A DNA stretch of 64,000 bases from Antilocapra americana (GCA_007570785.1 ML661885.1:32646331-32710330); one strand, 5' to 3'; shown: positions 20,686 through 33,344, counted from the stretch's first letter. Program-made: numbers and translations. The notes: generated from the sequence alone by a model not told the origin.

Positions 20686-21163
20686 GGCCAACAAAGGTCC
20701 GTCTAGTCAAAGCTCTGGTTTTTCCAGTGGTCATGTATGGATGTGAGAGTTGGACCATAAAGAAAGCTGGGCACCAAAGAACTGATGTTTTTAAACTGTG
20801 GTTTTGGAGAAGACTCTTGAGAGTCCCTTGGACTGCAAGGAGATCCAACCAGTCCATCCTAAAGGAAATCAGTCCTGAATATTCATTGAAAGGACTGAGG
20901 CTGAGGCTGAAACTACAATACTTTGGCCACCTGATGCGAAGAACCGACTCATTTGAAAAGACCCTGATTCTGGGAATGATTGAAGGTGGGAGGAGAAGGG
21001 GACAACAAAGGATGAGATAGTTGGATGGCATCACCAACTCAATGGACATGAGCTAGAGTAAACTCTGGGAGTTAGTTGAATAGGGAGACCTGGCGTGCTG
21101 CAGTCCATGGGGTCACAAAGAGTTGGTCACACGACTGAGCAACTGAACTGAACTGAACTGTCT
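20686..21163 (+). mobile_element. BovB LINE 3' end
   Basis: Encodes the C-terminal part of the BovB RT ORF: KVRLVKALVFPVVMYGCESW near the start, then [20 protein letters not shown] and [19 protein letters not shown] stop follows RRGQQRMR (TAG at 21,018). The 3' terminus reads CACACGACTGAGCAACTGAACTGAACTG. It is a dead, 5'-truncated copy. Confidence 0.93.
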
Positions 21164-24100
21164 CACAAACACCAGAGTGTCACCCCAGTGTTAGACACCC
21201 CAGGGTATAACAGAATTTTGGATGAAACAGGCTCTTGGATTCCATCACCAGACATGCCTACATTCCAGCAGTAAATATCACTTAGCTGTAAGTTACGCCT
21301 CTAACCTATATTCCAGGTTTCAAAACTTTATCATTTGCTGTTTTAGTTTGTAATTACACAACTATTCTACAAATATTAGACATGGGCTATATACTTGTCT
21401 GGAGCTACTCAAAATGTAAGGTGAAGTTCCTTATGCTACTATTATAAGTCTAAATGTAATATTTCAATTATTTGACCTTGTTTCTATCAGGTGTGAGTCA
21501 AGTCTGCGAACATTCTCTTTAGCATTAGAGGTTCAGGAAGCACACAAATACAGCTCATGTGAACATGGTTGACAAACCTTGAATTAGATGACCATTAAGG
21601 AAAGGAAGAGACATAAACATTTTCATTTAAAAAATTATGTCACAGATAATGTTTTATTGCATACACATTTATTTTTACTGACAAGAGTAAGATTTGGAGT
21701 TATATATAGTTTTAAATAAAATTATGCTTTTATATTTTTCCTCCAAAGCAAATCAGAACTCATCATATATATTTCAGATATATTTCTTTTTTCTAAAACT
21801 TTAAAAAAATGTCACATAAATATATTACAATACCTTTCTGTATAAAAGGAGGGTATTTCTGAGTGCTTTCTTTATTGATTCATGTCATAAAAACTATTCA
21901 TATAAGTAAGCTTTTATAAGTTCTAGGAAATCTAGTCAATCAATGACACGAGTAACTCAAATGCATTACAACTATGAGTCATGATATTGATGTAAATGTT
22001 CTATATGGAACAGTCAGCACTGGGTTGAGTTATATTTTAATATTTCAAAAATATTTGTTGAAAAGATGACCTTGGATTATGTTACATTCCAGGAAGAAAT
22101 TCAAATAAGTTTGAATTTCCCTTTTCCTGGAAGAAAATGATACATGTTACAGGATTATAAAAGAAAAAAGTAAGAAAATCAAAGTTTGTTAGAAAACTTG
22201 AGACTTTTAAGATAAAAATGCACTCATGATAGAGTATGGAAAGGGAAAAATAGTAACTTTCCAGTGGAAAGACCTGGAAGACACCACTTTAACCAAATGA
22301 TGAAGAGTAACATTAACATGTTACATGGCTATCATGTCTCCCCTGCTAATACATAAGAAAGGCTCCTCACCTTGGTGGCATTTTTTTTTCCCAAAAACCA
22401 AAGCCCTGGCAAGAAAAATATCAGACAAACCTAAATTGAGGGACAATGCCTGACTACTTCCTCAAAGCTGTCAAGGTTGTGAAAGATAGGGAAATGTTGA
22501 GAAATTGTCACAGAAGAGACCATGGGTTTATGACAAGTAAATGCAAAGTGGTACCTTGGATTAGATCCTGGAACAGAAACAGGAAAACTATTGAAAAGCA
22601 AGTAAATCTAGGATTCAGTGAGCAGTTACAAAAAAAACAAAAACAAAAACAACCCTGAGCCACAAAGCGAGTGAACAGAATGCCTGAAATGGCTTTTTCA
22701 ATGGCGATAGGTCATACTGCATTATTCACACTCTGTGAACACTCTGCAGAAAATTGTGACACTGTTGCTCAAATCAAAAGACTTTCTTGGAGTCGATAAC
22801 TAGACTTTCTCTGTTACAATCTCAACTCCTCTGTGACTGTCTATTAATACGGGCGCTGGAATAAGGGCACTGTCACATATTTGAGAATTCCTGAGAAGCA
22901 GCAAGAGCTTTCAGTTCTGTGTAACTGAATAGCAGACCGCTATGATATAAAGGTGAGGGTGTGGTATAGTTTGGTAAGGAAAATAGTGCATTTAGCTTTG
23001 GGACACAATGAGGCTTAGGGTTCTAGGCCTGGAGCCGTCAGGTGGTGCAGATGACAGATTTGGGAGTCGTCAGTCAGAAGTGTAGGTGGGTCTTACAGGG
23101 CAAGTGAGGGCAGCGAGAAGACAATGGAGAGAATTCCTTTCAGTCTACCTGTTTCTCTCATCAATGTCATGTGCACATGCTCACAAAACTCTGCTCAGGA
23201 GGTTAGCTGGCATCATTTTTCCAGCCTAGGTGTCTACGAAAATTTCACCTTCAAGGGGCACTCTGCACAGAACTGATACCTGTAGTCACATAGAAATTTT
23301 AGGTAATCATACACACTCCTAACTCTTTCAGCAAGCTAGAGATATTCCAGTCTAAATTTTATGTCACTCTTTGGCTGCAGTGCTCATTTTGACATGTGTT
23401 GCTACAAGTGGAATTAAAAAGCAAAAAAAAAAAAAAAAATCCACAGACACATATAGGCCTTGAAATTGACCTGAGGGGGCCAAAATGAGAGAAGTTGTTT
23501 TGGCATCTACATCTGAAAGAAAATTCTGTATAAAGTACACTCTTATGTTCCAATTCATCCTAAAGAAGAAAGAAGATCCTTGAAGTCACAAGTGTTTGTC
23601 CACGTAAATTTTCCAGGTGTTCTGAAAAGACTTTCCTGTAAATCATATTAGATTTTTACAGGGACTTGGAGGCTTTAAATAAAACTTAATGGTGCCCTTT
23701 TAAAAGTCCAGATATGGGTTTTGGTGTTTACAGTGCACTCTTTTCTATGATCTCATTTTGTTTACATCCACCAAGATTCCTGTAAGAGCTCTCTGAGGTG
23801 GCTCTGTGTTGTCCAGCTTGGAAGCCAGAGTGATCGGTCAATTGCTAGGAAGCTGGACTTTTGCCAACAGTGTTTAGATCGGGAATTGCTGTACTTTCCC
23901 ATCAGGTACAATTTCCCAAAGATGAATTTGATATCAGGAAATGGAAGAGGTACAGAGAAAGACATGGAAGAGGGACGGCATACCTGAAAAAATGCTCCTC
24001 TTGCTGAGATTACAAGAGCGAAAAGGAAATTCTGTAGCTGATTAGCACTTCCCACCTCCAATTTGTGTTGGGTTCTTAAATCTAATAATCATTACTGAGG

Positions 24101-24439
24101 TGTTGAAAAGAGCATCTGGAAAAATATTGCCTTGGGCATTTGGGAAAGAGAGATCTAGGAAAAGAAGATATTTTTGGAGAGGTCCAGTGTGATGGAACAA
24201 GCTGACCTGGAAAATAATTCAGGCTCTGGTGTTTGACTTAAGATGAGGGAAAGGATGGCCTTAGAGGGCCTAGCTGGTCTCCAGAAGCTGACTGCCAATT
24301 TCCCCTGAAGCCCGTCACCACTCTACTCCTTCTGCTTAGGACCCAGAATCTACCACTCCCAGGATCTTACCTTCCCCCAGTCCCCACAGTAATGACTGTT
24401 GTTATTGCTTTTTCTATATCATATGACAAATACCTATTT
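21164..24439. other. Long unique stretch without recognised gene
   Basis: About 3.3 kb free of young repeats. 23,040-23,090 (ATTTGGGAGTCGTCAGTCAG) may belong to the unnamed old repeat. Homopolymer A-runs occur at 22,631 and 23,424. Frames of 60-100 aa show no family features. Confidence 0.5.
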
Positions 24440-24700
24440 CTATGATTAGTTCCCACATTGGACTATGAGCTTCTCTCATCCTGGTGCTGTCCATTCCTAC
24501 AGCATTTATGAACCCTCACAGTGACCCTAGGAAGTGGCTAAAATTATCTTTGTATTTGTTTACATGTTACCTCTGTTCACCTAACTGTAGGTACCACTAG
24601 TGTCAAGATCATATCTCTTTGGTTCACTACTGTATCCCCATGGCATAGAATAGTTTGGCATGAAGTAAGTGCCCAGTAAACATTGATTAAATGAAGAAAG
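24440..24700 (+). mobile_element. L2 LINE 3' end
   Basis: CACATTGGACTATGAGCTTC, then GGTTCACTACTGTATCCCCATGGCATAGAATAG and AAGTGCCCAGTAAACATTGATTAAATGAA: the classic L2 terminal block. A MIR-like segment (24,510-24,545) is interleaved. Confidence 0.75.
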
Positions 24701-24704
24701 GACA

Positions 24705-24805
24705 TAGAATCATTAACCCCATTTCTTTTACGATCTTATGGCACATAATTGGCAAAGAAAGATTTGAACCTAGTTCTGCCTGACTCCAAAGGTCATCTGT
24801 GCTTA
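24705..24805 (+). mobile_element. MIR SINE 3' part
   Basis: ATTAACCCCATTTCTTTTACG, then GATTTGAACCTAGTTCTGCCTGACTCCAAAGG. The left part may be 24,505-24,545, making it a MIR opened by the L2. Confidence 0.6.
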
Positions 24806-25011
24806 ACTTCTGTATTGATTAATGACCAAAACTCACTCACTATCCCAAAGTCATCAACAAATCAATCAATATCAATCAACCTCATAGAACACACAGGCAG
24901 ACAGGCAGAGAAGTTGGAACTCCTTCAGCACACATTGTCATAACTTCCATATCTCCACCCCGACTAATCCCAAGATCTGAAATGCTAAGAGCACTTAGTG
25001 CCTCCTCTTAA

Positions 25012-25445
25012 TAGCCAATATTTCTTGAATGCTTAATAGGTACCAGAATTATTTTGAGAGTTCTTATAATTCTTTTTTTTCCTTTTATTTATTTATTTAT
25101 TTATTTTCTTTACATTATCGTGTTGGTTTTGCCATACATTGACATGAATCTGCCATGGGTATACATGTGTTCCCCTTCCAGAACCCCCCTCCCACCTCCT
25201 TCCCGATTCCATCCCTCTGGGTCATCCTGGTGCACCAGCCCTGAGCACCTTGTATCATTCATCAAACCTGGGCTGGCGATTCATTTCACATGTGATAATT
25301 TACATGTACTACAAAGTCTGAGCAAAATATTACTATTGATGATGCATCTGAACACAGAGAGTTAAAATAATTGTACTGCCTCACATACTGAGAGGGATAT
25401 AGCAAAGATCTGAACCCACACAATGTCTTCTGCTCTTGCCCTTAA
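25012..25445 (+). mobile_element. MIR SINE interrupted by a ruminant L1
   Basis: The left part (TTTCTTGAATGCTTAATAGGTACCAG, 25,020-25,072) and right part (GATCTGAACCCACACAATGTC and following, 25,306-25,445) are consecutive pieces of one MIR, separated by a 230-bp L1 tail. Confidence 0.65.
25073..25305 (-). mobile_element. Ruminant L1 (L1-BT-like) 3' UTR, heavily 5'-truncated
   Basis: The poly(A) appears as T-runs with (TTTA)n at 25,073-25,110. Then TGTTGGTTTTGCCATACATTGACATGAATCTGCC and AACCCCCCTCCCACCTCCTTCCC follow, the well-known L1-BT 3' UTR read in reverse. No clear target duplication was found. Confidence 0.88.
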
Positions 25446-25638
25446 CCATGATATATTGCCTTCCTAAGAACTGGACATATTGATAGGGTTAGGGAGATTA
25501 GTTAGCAAATTAGCCAGCTGTGTCTTTGTGGACACTAGCTTTTATTTTCAATGCCCCAAACAATCCTGGAATTGTAGTGCTTGTTAAATATTTATAGAAT
25601 TAATGGGTGAGTAAATCTGAGTAGCTAAAACCTTCTAA
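25446..25638 (+). other. Unique sequence with L2-like tail
   Basis: GTGCTTGTTAAATATTTATAGAATTAATGGGTGAG (25,579-25,613) resembles an L2 3' end. Nothing else seen. Confidence 0.35.
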
Positions 25639-25639
25639 G

Positions 25640-25859
25640 GGCTTCCCAGGTGGCACTAGTGGTAAAGAACCCACCTGCCAATGAAGGAGATATAAGAGAC
25701 AGGTCCGATCCCTGGGTCGGGAAGATCCCCTGGAGGAGGCTATGACAACCCATGCCAGTATTCTTGCCTGGAGAATCCCAATGGACAGAGGAGTCTGACA
25801 TGCTATATTCAATAGGGTCGCAAAGAGTTGGACATGACTGAAGTGCTTAGCATGCAATT
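25640..25859 (+). mobile_element. Bov-tA SINE with short TSD
   Basis: tRNA-like GGCTTCCCAGGTGGCACTAG to GACATGACTGAAGTGCTTAGC. CCTTCTAAG (25,631-25,639) and CCTTCAAAG (25,860-25,868) form an imperfect target duplication. Confidence 0.93.
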
Positions 25860-25868
25860 CCTTCAAAG

Positions 25869-28638
25869 ATCACTAACCTAAGAGGGTGGGATTTAGTGGA
25901 AATGCTGGAGTCTTGAGCTGTGAACAATACTCAAGATAGTGAGACCTAAAGGGAGGCATTTAGAAGAGAGAGTGCTCAGCGGGCAGGAGAAGATGAGGGA
26001 GGCTCTTCAAAAGGGTAAATGGTAAATAAATAAGTTTAGAAGGTTGACTACAATACCAAGCTTTATTCATGATGTCCCTGTGATGAACATTTATAAATTC
26101 TTCTAAGACCAGCCTGCTGGTCTTAGAACATCACCAGTGAATCCAGCTTTCTTTTGTTCTTCTGTCCCTGGCAATTGTAACAACGGATCTCCTTCAAGGC
26201 AGCTTCCCATGACAACATTGTTAATTGGCTATACTGCAATATAAAATAAAAAGTTTCCTTGTGGAAAAAAAAAGAATGCTGAGCATATAATTTACTGTTC
26301 ACACATGACATGTAGTCATCCTTTGTGTATCTATGAGTCACTCTGTTAGGTATATGTAGCAATAGACCTGGCTTTAGAAGATGCATACCTTCAATTTGGC
26401 TGTTAATTGGAGAAAAGAAAGGAAAGGATGGCTATGGGAAATATTAGGAATAAAATCTCCTCAATAGAACTTGATGGGTGACAAGATAGAAGTTGAGGGG
26501 AAAGGAAGTTAATGAATTAGGATTAGCTCAAAATAGGATGGTTAAAGTTTGTAAAAAGTCAAAAAGGAGATATAGCTGAGTGAAGAGACATGGTGAGAAA
26601 AGATGATGAACTCAGTTTTTAAAATATTAGATGTTTGGAGATGAAATGACATCCAGAAATATCTAAATACTACTTAAAATATTGTAGAGTCCTCTCCATG
26701 GAGGTGATTGGGGAAAATTTGAGATATTTCATTCATCTAGCCCTTATTTATGGATCCAGTGTTCCTTGCACTAGGCTAGAAGCTAGGGATACAAAGAAGA
26801 AGGATTAGATTCTCATTCCTCAAGGAAAGCCCTGATAAACCCAAGCAACTGTAGAAAAAGACTTGGAAAAAGATTAAGGCACAACAAAGAAATTAATGTT
26901 CGAAGCTCAATGGAAGAAGAAGAAAGAAGTTTAAGAAATGTGATGACTAATGATGGAAGTAAGTCATTGTGTTAAGACAAATGTGCCAGACTAGAGGTAA
27001 ATTCAGAGCAAGAAGATGATGGCAAAAGGAAGGGAAAGCAGGAGAGTCTCTGGTAATGCTCTATTAGAGAAAAAAAAAATCAAAGTTTTATTCACAGACT
27101 ATTTTCTATCTTGTTCATTGCAGTGTTCCCAGTAGTAAATGTTACGCAAACATATGAGTTGAATCTCTGTGTGTTGACCTGAAAATCTGACCACAATTTT
27201 AAATTGAAAAAGCAAGGGATAGAATATGTCAAGAACCATTGTCAAATTCTTCAAAGAATGGATTAGAGGCTTTATTAGTCATTTGCCATTACAAAGCTTT
27301 CTTCATCTGAGAAGGTGTGGACTTGCTAAACTGTCACTGAAAGAGCCTGATATAGTAAGATACAGGTTGTTCCACATCCAAATGGTATTTATGTGTAATA
27401 TGACAAGGGGAATTAAACAGAACATGGAAACTACTCTAGCCTATATAGCTATCTTGCATTAAGTCATGAGGCATTTGTACATGGTTGCTGTTTCATACTA
27501 ACCTCTGTTACATATTAAAGGGAAACCTACTGCTCAATTCTCCCACAAGAAAGTTTGTGATATGCTAACATCACTATCAGTTATCTGGAAATTAAAAGGG
27601 AGGCAGTGACTTCAAAAGAGAGAACAGGTTCGATCCATATGTTTAACTATAGCAAAATTATTTCTTCTTGTATCTAGACTTTGGGCATTAGACAATAAAG
27701 GGTGATCTTCAAATCATTCATTATGATTTTGAGATGCTTATTCTAAAATCTTTATGAAGGCCAGAAGGCCAAGAAAAGCCAAGGCCCTCTTAAGGAAAAG
27801 GACCATTCAAGGAGGGGGGTTTATTTTTAGATATTGTTTGCATAAACTTGTAATTTAGCACAGAAATAAGAGAATTCTATTACCATAATAGAATAGAGAG
27901 TTTAGAAACAGACCAATGTTTGTGGAAACTTGATAAATGCAGAGGTAGCATGCAGCCTCTGAGAGAAAGAGGATCTACTTAATACTGGAAAAACACATTA
28001 TCCATGAGGATTGCCTTATCTTTAATTTTACACACAATGTAAGACTTAATTATTCCTCTAAAAATAAAACAGAACTAAAATTTCCTTTGACCCTTCTATC
28101 CCCAGTGTTACCACTTATGCCGGCTATCCTTGGGTGATAATAAGAACTAACATTTGTTTAATTTGAAATGGAAATTTGGCTGAGATATCAAGAGACAAAA
28201 GGACATATCAAAGGAGGTGCTTGACCATATGCAAAATTTATAAACAGAGTATCAAGAAATAAGTTACATGACTCATCCCTTCATTCATGTCAACGGCATA
28301 GCAGTATTCAGAGTTAGAATGGGGAGGTTTCTTTGGAGAATGCTGTATATTGAGTTTTAAGGAAGAAGATCAAAGGACACTGTCCCCTGAAGCCTGAGAA
28401 AAGGGAACTGAGAAGCTCAATATATGTCACATGCAATGCAAAGACCACAGTGGACAGGAATCTGAGGGACACTTGGAAAATCCAACAGCAACAGCTATCT
28501 TGCTGCTTTGACAATGTAAGGAGAAGAGGTCGGACAGGACTCCCAGAATTTTCTGGGTGTAGGAAGTACACGTTTTTAAGGGCCCAGTATGTGTCACATG
28601 TAAGAGAGAGCTGTTCTGAAGCCATTATCTTCCTTCCT
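25869..28638. other. Unique sequence, 2.8 kb
   Basis: No young repeat or gene. It holds a 28-bp hairpin at 26,101 and a possible old repeat trace at 26,740-26,830 (CACTAGGCTAGAAGCTAGGG, ATTCTCATTCCTCAAGG). The 140-aa minus frame (28,314-28,736) partly reads a SINE and shows no family features. Confidence 0.5.
26101..26128. repeat. Near-perfect 28-bp inverted repeat
   Basis: TTCTAAGACCAGC, a CT spacer, then GCTGGTCTTAGAA: two perfectly complementary 13-bp arms with a 2-nt centre. It lies in unique sequence with no SINE or terminator context. Confidence 0.9.
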
Positions 28639-28650
28639 ATCAGGTTAACA

Positions 28651-28863
28651 TGTGCTTGTTCGGTCGTTTCTGACTTTTTGCAACCCCATGGACTGTAGCC
28701 CACCAGGCTCCTCTGTCCATGGGATTTCCCAGGCAAGTATACTGGAGTGGGTTAGCCGTTTCCTCCTTCAAGGGATCTTCCCCACCCAGGGATCGAACCC
28801 AAGTCTCTTGCATCTCCTGCATTGACAGGCAGATTCTTTGCCACTGTGCCACCTGGGAAGCCC
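28651..28863 (-). mobile_element. Bov-tA SINE with perfect 12-bp TSD
   Basis: Complete copy ending in the tRNA-like TGTGCCACCTGGGAAGCCC. ATCAGGTTAACA is duplicated exactly at 28,639-28,650 and 28,864-28,875, indicating a relatively recent insertion. Confidence 0.96.
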
Positions 28864-28875
28864 ATCAGGTTAACA

Positions 28876-29539
28876 GACCTTCTACAAAGAAGCAAGCAAT
28901 ATCTTTGGGCTGAAAAAAGAGTGAGCAGCAGCAAGAGTAGGGGTGTTTTTGTTCTCATTAAGCGGGATTCTTTTAGGAGATTCCCAGCAAGGGCGTTCTC
29001 TGGAGAACAAATGTAAGTACCAACAAGAGAAAGATTCAGCTGTAAACACCTGCTGAGTCCAGCAGGGGCAGATAACGCAGATACCGGACTGCGTGACAAT
29101 ACCCTCCAAGTAGGAACTTCTCTGCGCCTGGTTCGTCTTCTCCCTTCCTCCACTGCTATTAGCAAGAAGAAATTAAAGTAGCAGGTTAACTGAGGGAAAA
29201 AAATTTAAAACTCAACCACATAGTTACTTCCTCAAACACAGGCTTCCTTCCTGCCCTAGAATTGAACTCAGAAAGGGAAGATGGGGAAATTTTTTAACTT
29301 TAAAGCAAGCTTGAAATTTTGGCTAGCATGTGGACTGACTGTGTTGATACAAGCCTGAGACTGCATTTTATTGTTAGAGCACTGTTAGTGTTACTTAAAC
29401 ATTACTAGAAAAACTATGGTGTCTGCTCTAATTTCCATGCTGAGACAGAAGAAAACTAGACCCAGAGAATGGATGTAATGGGATGATGGGAGAGATAAAC
29501 AGCATGGCTGCATATTTGTCCCACAGTTGATGCTATTAA
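28876..29539. other. Unique sequence
   Basis: No gene recognised. Minus frames at 28,752-29,165 and 28,882-29,109 include SINE sequence or lack features. Confidence 0.45.
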
Positions 29540-29690
29540 GTGTAATGATTAGAACTGATTTAACTCTAAAAATAATCTTATGAGAGAGGTTCTATTATTG
29601 TTCCCACTTAACAGCAGTGGAGTCAGACTCAGATTAAATAACTTTTTACAGTAGATCCAGAGGTAAATAATAGAACAGGATTGCTTCTTT
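29540..29690 (+). mobile_element. MIR SINE
   Basis: ATAATCTTATGAGAGAGGTTCTATTATTGTTCCCACTTAACAG and a degenerate end GAACAGGATTGC: MIR core order, strongly diverged. Confidence 0.65.
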
Positions 29691-29790
29691 ATTCTTACAA
29701 CAGGGGATGAAAGCGGCTTCAGGGTGGAGAGAGAGTCCAAAGAAAGTTTGGAGAGTATGTGATGAAGGAGCATTTCCTGTCTTGAAGTAA

Positions 29791-29994
29791 GGTGGTATGT
29801 GTAAGTGTTAGTTGCTCAGTCGTGCCCGACTCTGGGACCCCATGGACTGCGGCCCACCAGGCTCCTGTGTCCATGAGATTTTCCAGGCAAGGATACTGGA
29901 TTGCCATTTCCTTCTCCAGGGGATTTTTCCAATCCAGGGATCGAACCCAGGTCTCCTGTACTGCAGGCAGATTCTTTACTGACTTAGCTACATA
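29791..29994 (-). mobile_element. Bov-tA SINE with imperfect TSD
   Basis: Runs from TGTTAGTTGCTCAGTCGTGC to the tRNA-like ATTCTTTACTGACTTAGC. CTTGAAGTA (29,781) and CTTGAAAGTA (29,995) flank it. Confidence 0.92.
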
Positions 29995-30139
29995 CTTGAA
30001 AGTAGATACAAGGCAGAGAGCATGAGAAAATACCTCCACTATGAGTTGCCTATAAAATCAAGTCAAGCACAAAGAGGTTTATTTACTGTTTCCTTGAGGT
30101 CAGAATTAGCCAAAAATGCAAGGAGAGGCATATATGCAT

Positions 30140-30564
30140 GGTTCTTTATCATGACTTTCTTATGTATTCCATTGAATTAGTCACCTAGTCCTACATTATA
30201 TCATGCTTTTAATTACCATTGCTTTAGAATATGTTTTCTGATTGGGTTGGGAAATTTCAGGCTCTTTGATCTTTTTTTAACTTTGTATGGTTGTTTTTAC
30301 ACATTTACTCTTCCATGTAAATTTTAGAATAAATTTGCCATAGACCATTAAAAATCCTGGTGGGATTTTAATTGTGATTAATGTATAGACTGAGAGTGAA
30401 TTTACATTTTAGAATATTAATTCTACCTACCCATGAACAGACATCATTTCTATTAGTATCTCTTGATTGGCCTTCAGTAAAGTCTTATAGTTTTTCCCAT
30501 AAAGGTCTTGAAAATTTCTTGATCAACTGATTACTAGGTTTTTATAATTTTAGTTATAGTTTTA
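30140..30564 (-). mobile_element. Old L1 fragment (left part)
   Basis: Reverse complement of an internal L1 region: CCATGTAAATTTTAGAATAAATTTGCC, ATCCTGGTGGGATTTTAATTGTG, CCCATGAACAGACATCATTTCTATT and TTCAGTAAAGTCTTATAGTTTTTCCC all occur in L1 order. It resumes after the SINE to about 30,900. Confidence 0.7.
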
Positions 30565-30770
30565 GAGCTTCCCTGGTGGCTCAGTCGGTAAAGAATCTGC
30601 TTGAAATGGAGGAGACCTGGGTTCAATCCCTAGGTAGGAAAGATCCCCTAGAAAAGGAAACGGTAACCCACTCCAGTATTCTTGCCTGGAGAATTCTTTG
30701 GACAGAGGAGACTGGTGGGCTACAGTCAAAGGGGTTGCAAAGAGTCAGACATGATTGAGCAACTAACACA
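30565..30770 (+). mobile_element. Bov-tA SINE nested in an old L1
   Basis: GAGCTTCCCTGGTGGCTCAGTCGG to CAGACATGATTGAGCAACTAACACAC. The host L1 is readable on both sides. Confidence 0.93.
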
Positions 30771-31139
30771 CTGAGTTAATACCGTCTTCTAATACATCTT
30801 CCAGTACATTACATTGGTAATAGAGGAACTGATTTTCATTTGATATTATAGTCCATATTTTATTCATATTTTATATCTTATTTGGTTATCTAAATGATTA
30901 TCCTGTTAGTACTAATGGTCTGTCATGACTCTGTCTACAGAGGCAGATATTCATTGGTAAAAAGGAGAGAAATGTGAACATAGCTTTATATCATGGCAAA
31001 GATGTGCAGATTTTCAGATAGGCAAATTCTAAACACTGAATCAGTATTTTCATGTTATATTAATATTTTTACTATTTTCTAATTAGTTTTATCTACTGGG
31101 TATATGTGGGAAATGTGAAATAGATATTTGCTAAGTTTT

Positions 31140-31262
31140 TTGCATTACCCACTTGCTGGGCTAGACATGTATTCATGAGCTTGAAATCTTCATATTAATG
31201 CCCCCAGTGAAGAATCATTAACCACATTTTACAGCTGTAGCAAGTGAGTTTCAAACAATTTA
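31140..31262 (+). mobile_element. MIR SINE fragment
   Basis: GGGCTAGACATGTATTCATGAGC and AATCATTAACCACATTTTACAG: MIR left and core parts, diverged. Confidence 0.55.
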
Positions 31263-33344
31263 ATTAATATGACCTATTGATTTGGTATAAACTTAGCTGA
31301 CTGACATTCTTTTTACTGAAGTGAACAAAAAGGAAATTAAAAAAATTATATTAAAAACAAATTTAGCATATGAATTGCATCTTTCAAAAGATGTGAAATA
31401 TGCTTTTATTAACCCAAAGAATGCATTTAGACACAGAGACCACATTGAGTGAATAAAATAGGTGGTACTCTGGTTCAGGATAAAAAAATTTTTTTAACAA
31501 GGCTGGACCAATGTTCCCTAGAAGAATGTCTTCTAGACCATTAATGGAATTAAGTAGGTTTAGAAGACTAAATCAGTTGCCATATAAACATATGCCCTCC
31601 TAGGTTCTAGAGAAGGGTTGAATATTGCACATTGTGGCAGAAACTGCTAGGGGCCTACTTGGTTTTCTCCTTCCTGATAGAACTCTGCAGAAAGTTCCTT
31701 GTTGACAAAGGACATTTCCCAGCATCCTAGCATACAGGAGAATTAAAGGAAAATCTTTGGGTGGGACTTAGAGGCAGCTTACATTGCCCTCCCTCTTTCT
31801 CTTGCTCTTAGTCTGTATCTGAGTTGCAATGGTTGGAGTTCAAACAGAAATCTAGGTCAACGAGGAAAATTAAAAATGGAAATACAAGCTAAGATTGCCA
31901 GAGAAGGTAAAATAGGAGCCCTGGTGACTGTGGAGGTGCCATGCAGCCCCAGACCACCTGCCTCTGAACTTCTTCTACACAAGAGAAAGCGAACTTCTAT
32001 CATGTATATGTCACTGTTTTTCTGAATTTCTAATATAGCAGCTGAATACAAATCCTGACACAAACATTATTAAAAAAGGTACTTTGAGACAAATGTCAAA
32101 TATATGTATATGCACACATATATGTATAGTGTATATCTCACATATATACACGTATGTGCATTTCTACACATGTATATTATATTGTACACATATAAATGGG
32201 CATTTGTACATATATTCAGTATATATATTTTATGTACACACACACACATCCAAGTCTGTATGTCCCTTGAAATTATTATGTTGGACAAAATTAACTTAGT
32301 TATTCTATCATAACTACTGTGGATATTTGCTGGGTTGATTTGATAAGAGCAGCCCAAGTTGTCAGTCATGCCACCAGCAATGCTCATAACAAAAGGAAAA
32401 GGAAGACACAAAGAAATCAATTTTATTTTCCATGTTGTACCGCATGGTTGGTGGGGATGGGGATTTACTAGCATTTGTTCAGTGGAAAACTGAAGACTGC
32501 TATTCCTTTCTTTCTGTTTTTAAATAAATGAATTGGAGATTTCAAATTACAATTTTTATAGAAGTGCAAAGTAAGAGAAAAAAATCAGCATGTAAATAAG
32601 GACTAAAGGTAAACCAAGTCTTTGGCTGGTAATACTTTATTTGTAAGGATAGTATTAAAACTACCATCCCCTCTTCTTCCATCTGTCAGGCTATATTTTA
32701 CTTGGATTATATCAACACAATTATATCTTTAACAAAAAGCTCTTTCAAAGAAAATTTCATTTAATTAGAAAAGAAGTGAAGAAGGCATGTCACACTTGGT
32801 GATATAAGGCCACTTCTGTCATCAGAGTGTGAAAATCGTTTCTCCAGATGGCAGGCAGCTTCTTGCTTAGATGAGCTCATGATTCCCAACAGTTGGGTTG
32901 TTTTTTATTTTTCCTTTCTGAAGCATATTTACTTTCATGTATATGTGTATGGTTAACTTTTAATTATACGACTTTTTGACAAAAGCAAATTCAAACACAA
33001 ATATATACCTATTTCCAAGGTATTTTTCAAAACAAAATGTCATGTTCTTGAACTTCACCTCTTTTTAGGATGATAAGTGATGATTAGCTAAATTAAAAAT
33101 GTAACTCAAAAAAAAAAACCCCACATAGTTCCATGTAATACAATTTTCCAGTTTAGCAAGACTTAAAGGTTGGTAGAAATGATATGCCAGGCCAGGTCTG
33201 CCAAGCATTAATAAGCAGTTTTCTAAGGTTAGTAGGCAATAGATGCAGGTACCTGCAGGTTTTCTACCATGCAGGTAGAATAAACAAATAAGAACATACT
33301 GTTAGTTAAAAGTATTGCTTTATTATTAGCCTTTAAAAATAATT
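31263..33344. other. Unique AT-rich sequence
   Basis: Nothing recognised except the alternating purine-pyrimidine stretch at 32,098-32,255. Confidence 0.5.
32098..32255. repeat. Cryptic simple repeat of TA/TG/CA dinucleotides
   Basis: Long mixture of TATATG, CACATA and (CA)n with few breaks in purine-pyrimidine alternation, ending in ACACACACACAC. It explains the overlapping tyrosine- and isoleucine-rich frames on both strands, which are not genes. Confidence 0.85.

Noticed and set aside
20411..21049. 212-aa minus-strand open frame
   Set aside because: Much of it is the BovB RT region read antisense. Unrelated BovB copies give similar antisense frames, so it is not evidence of a gene.
28752..29165. 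137-aa minus-strand open frame with an Arg-rich start and hydrophobic middle
   Set aside because: The C-terminal part is Bov-tA; the rest shows no splice or promoter evidence.
32070..32474. 134-aa minus frame and two plus frames rich in Tyr, Ile and Cys
   Set aside because: Produced by the TA/TG/CA simple repeat, which stays open in several frames.
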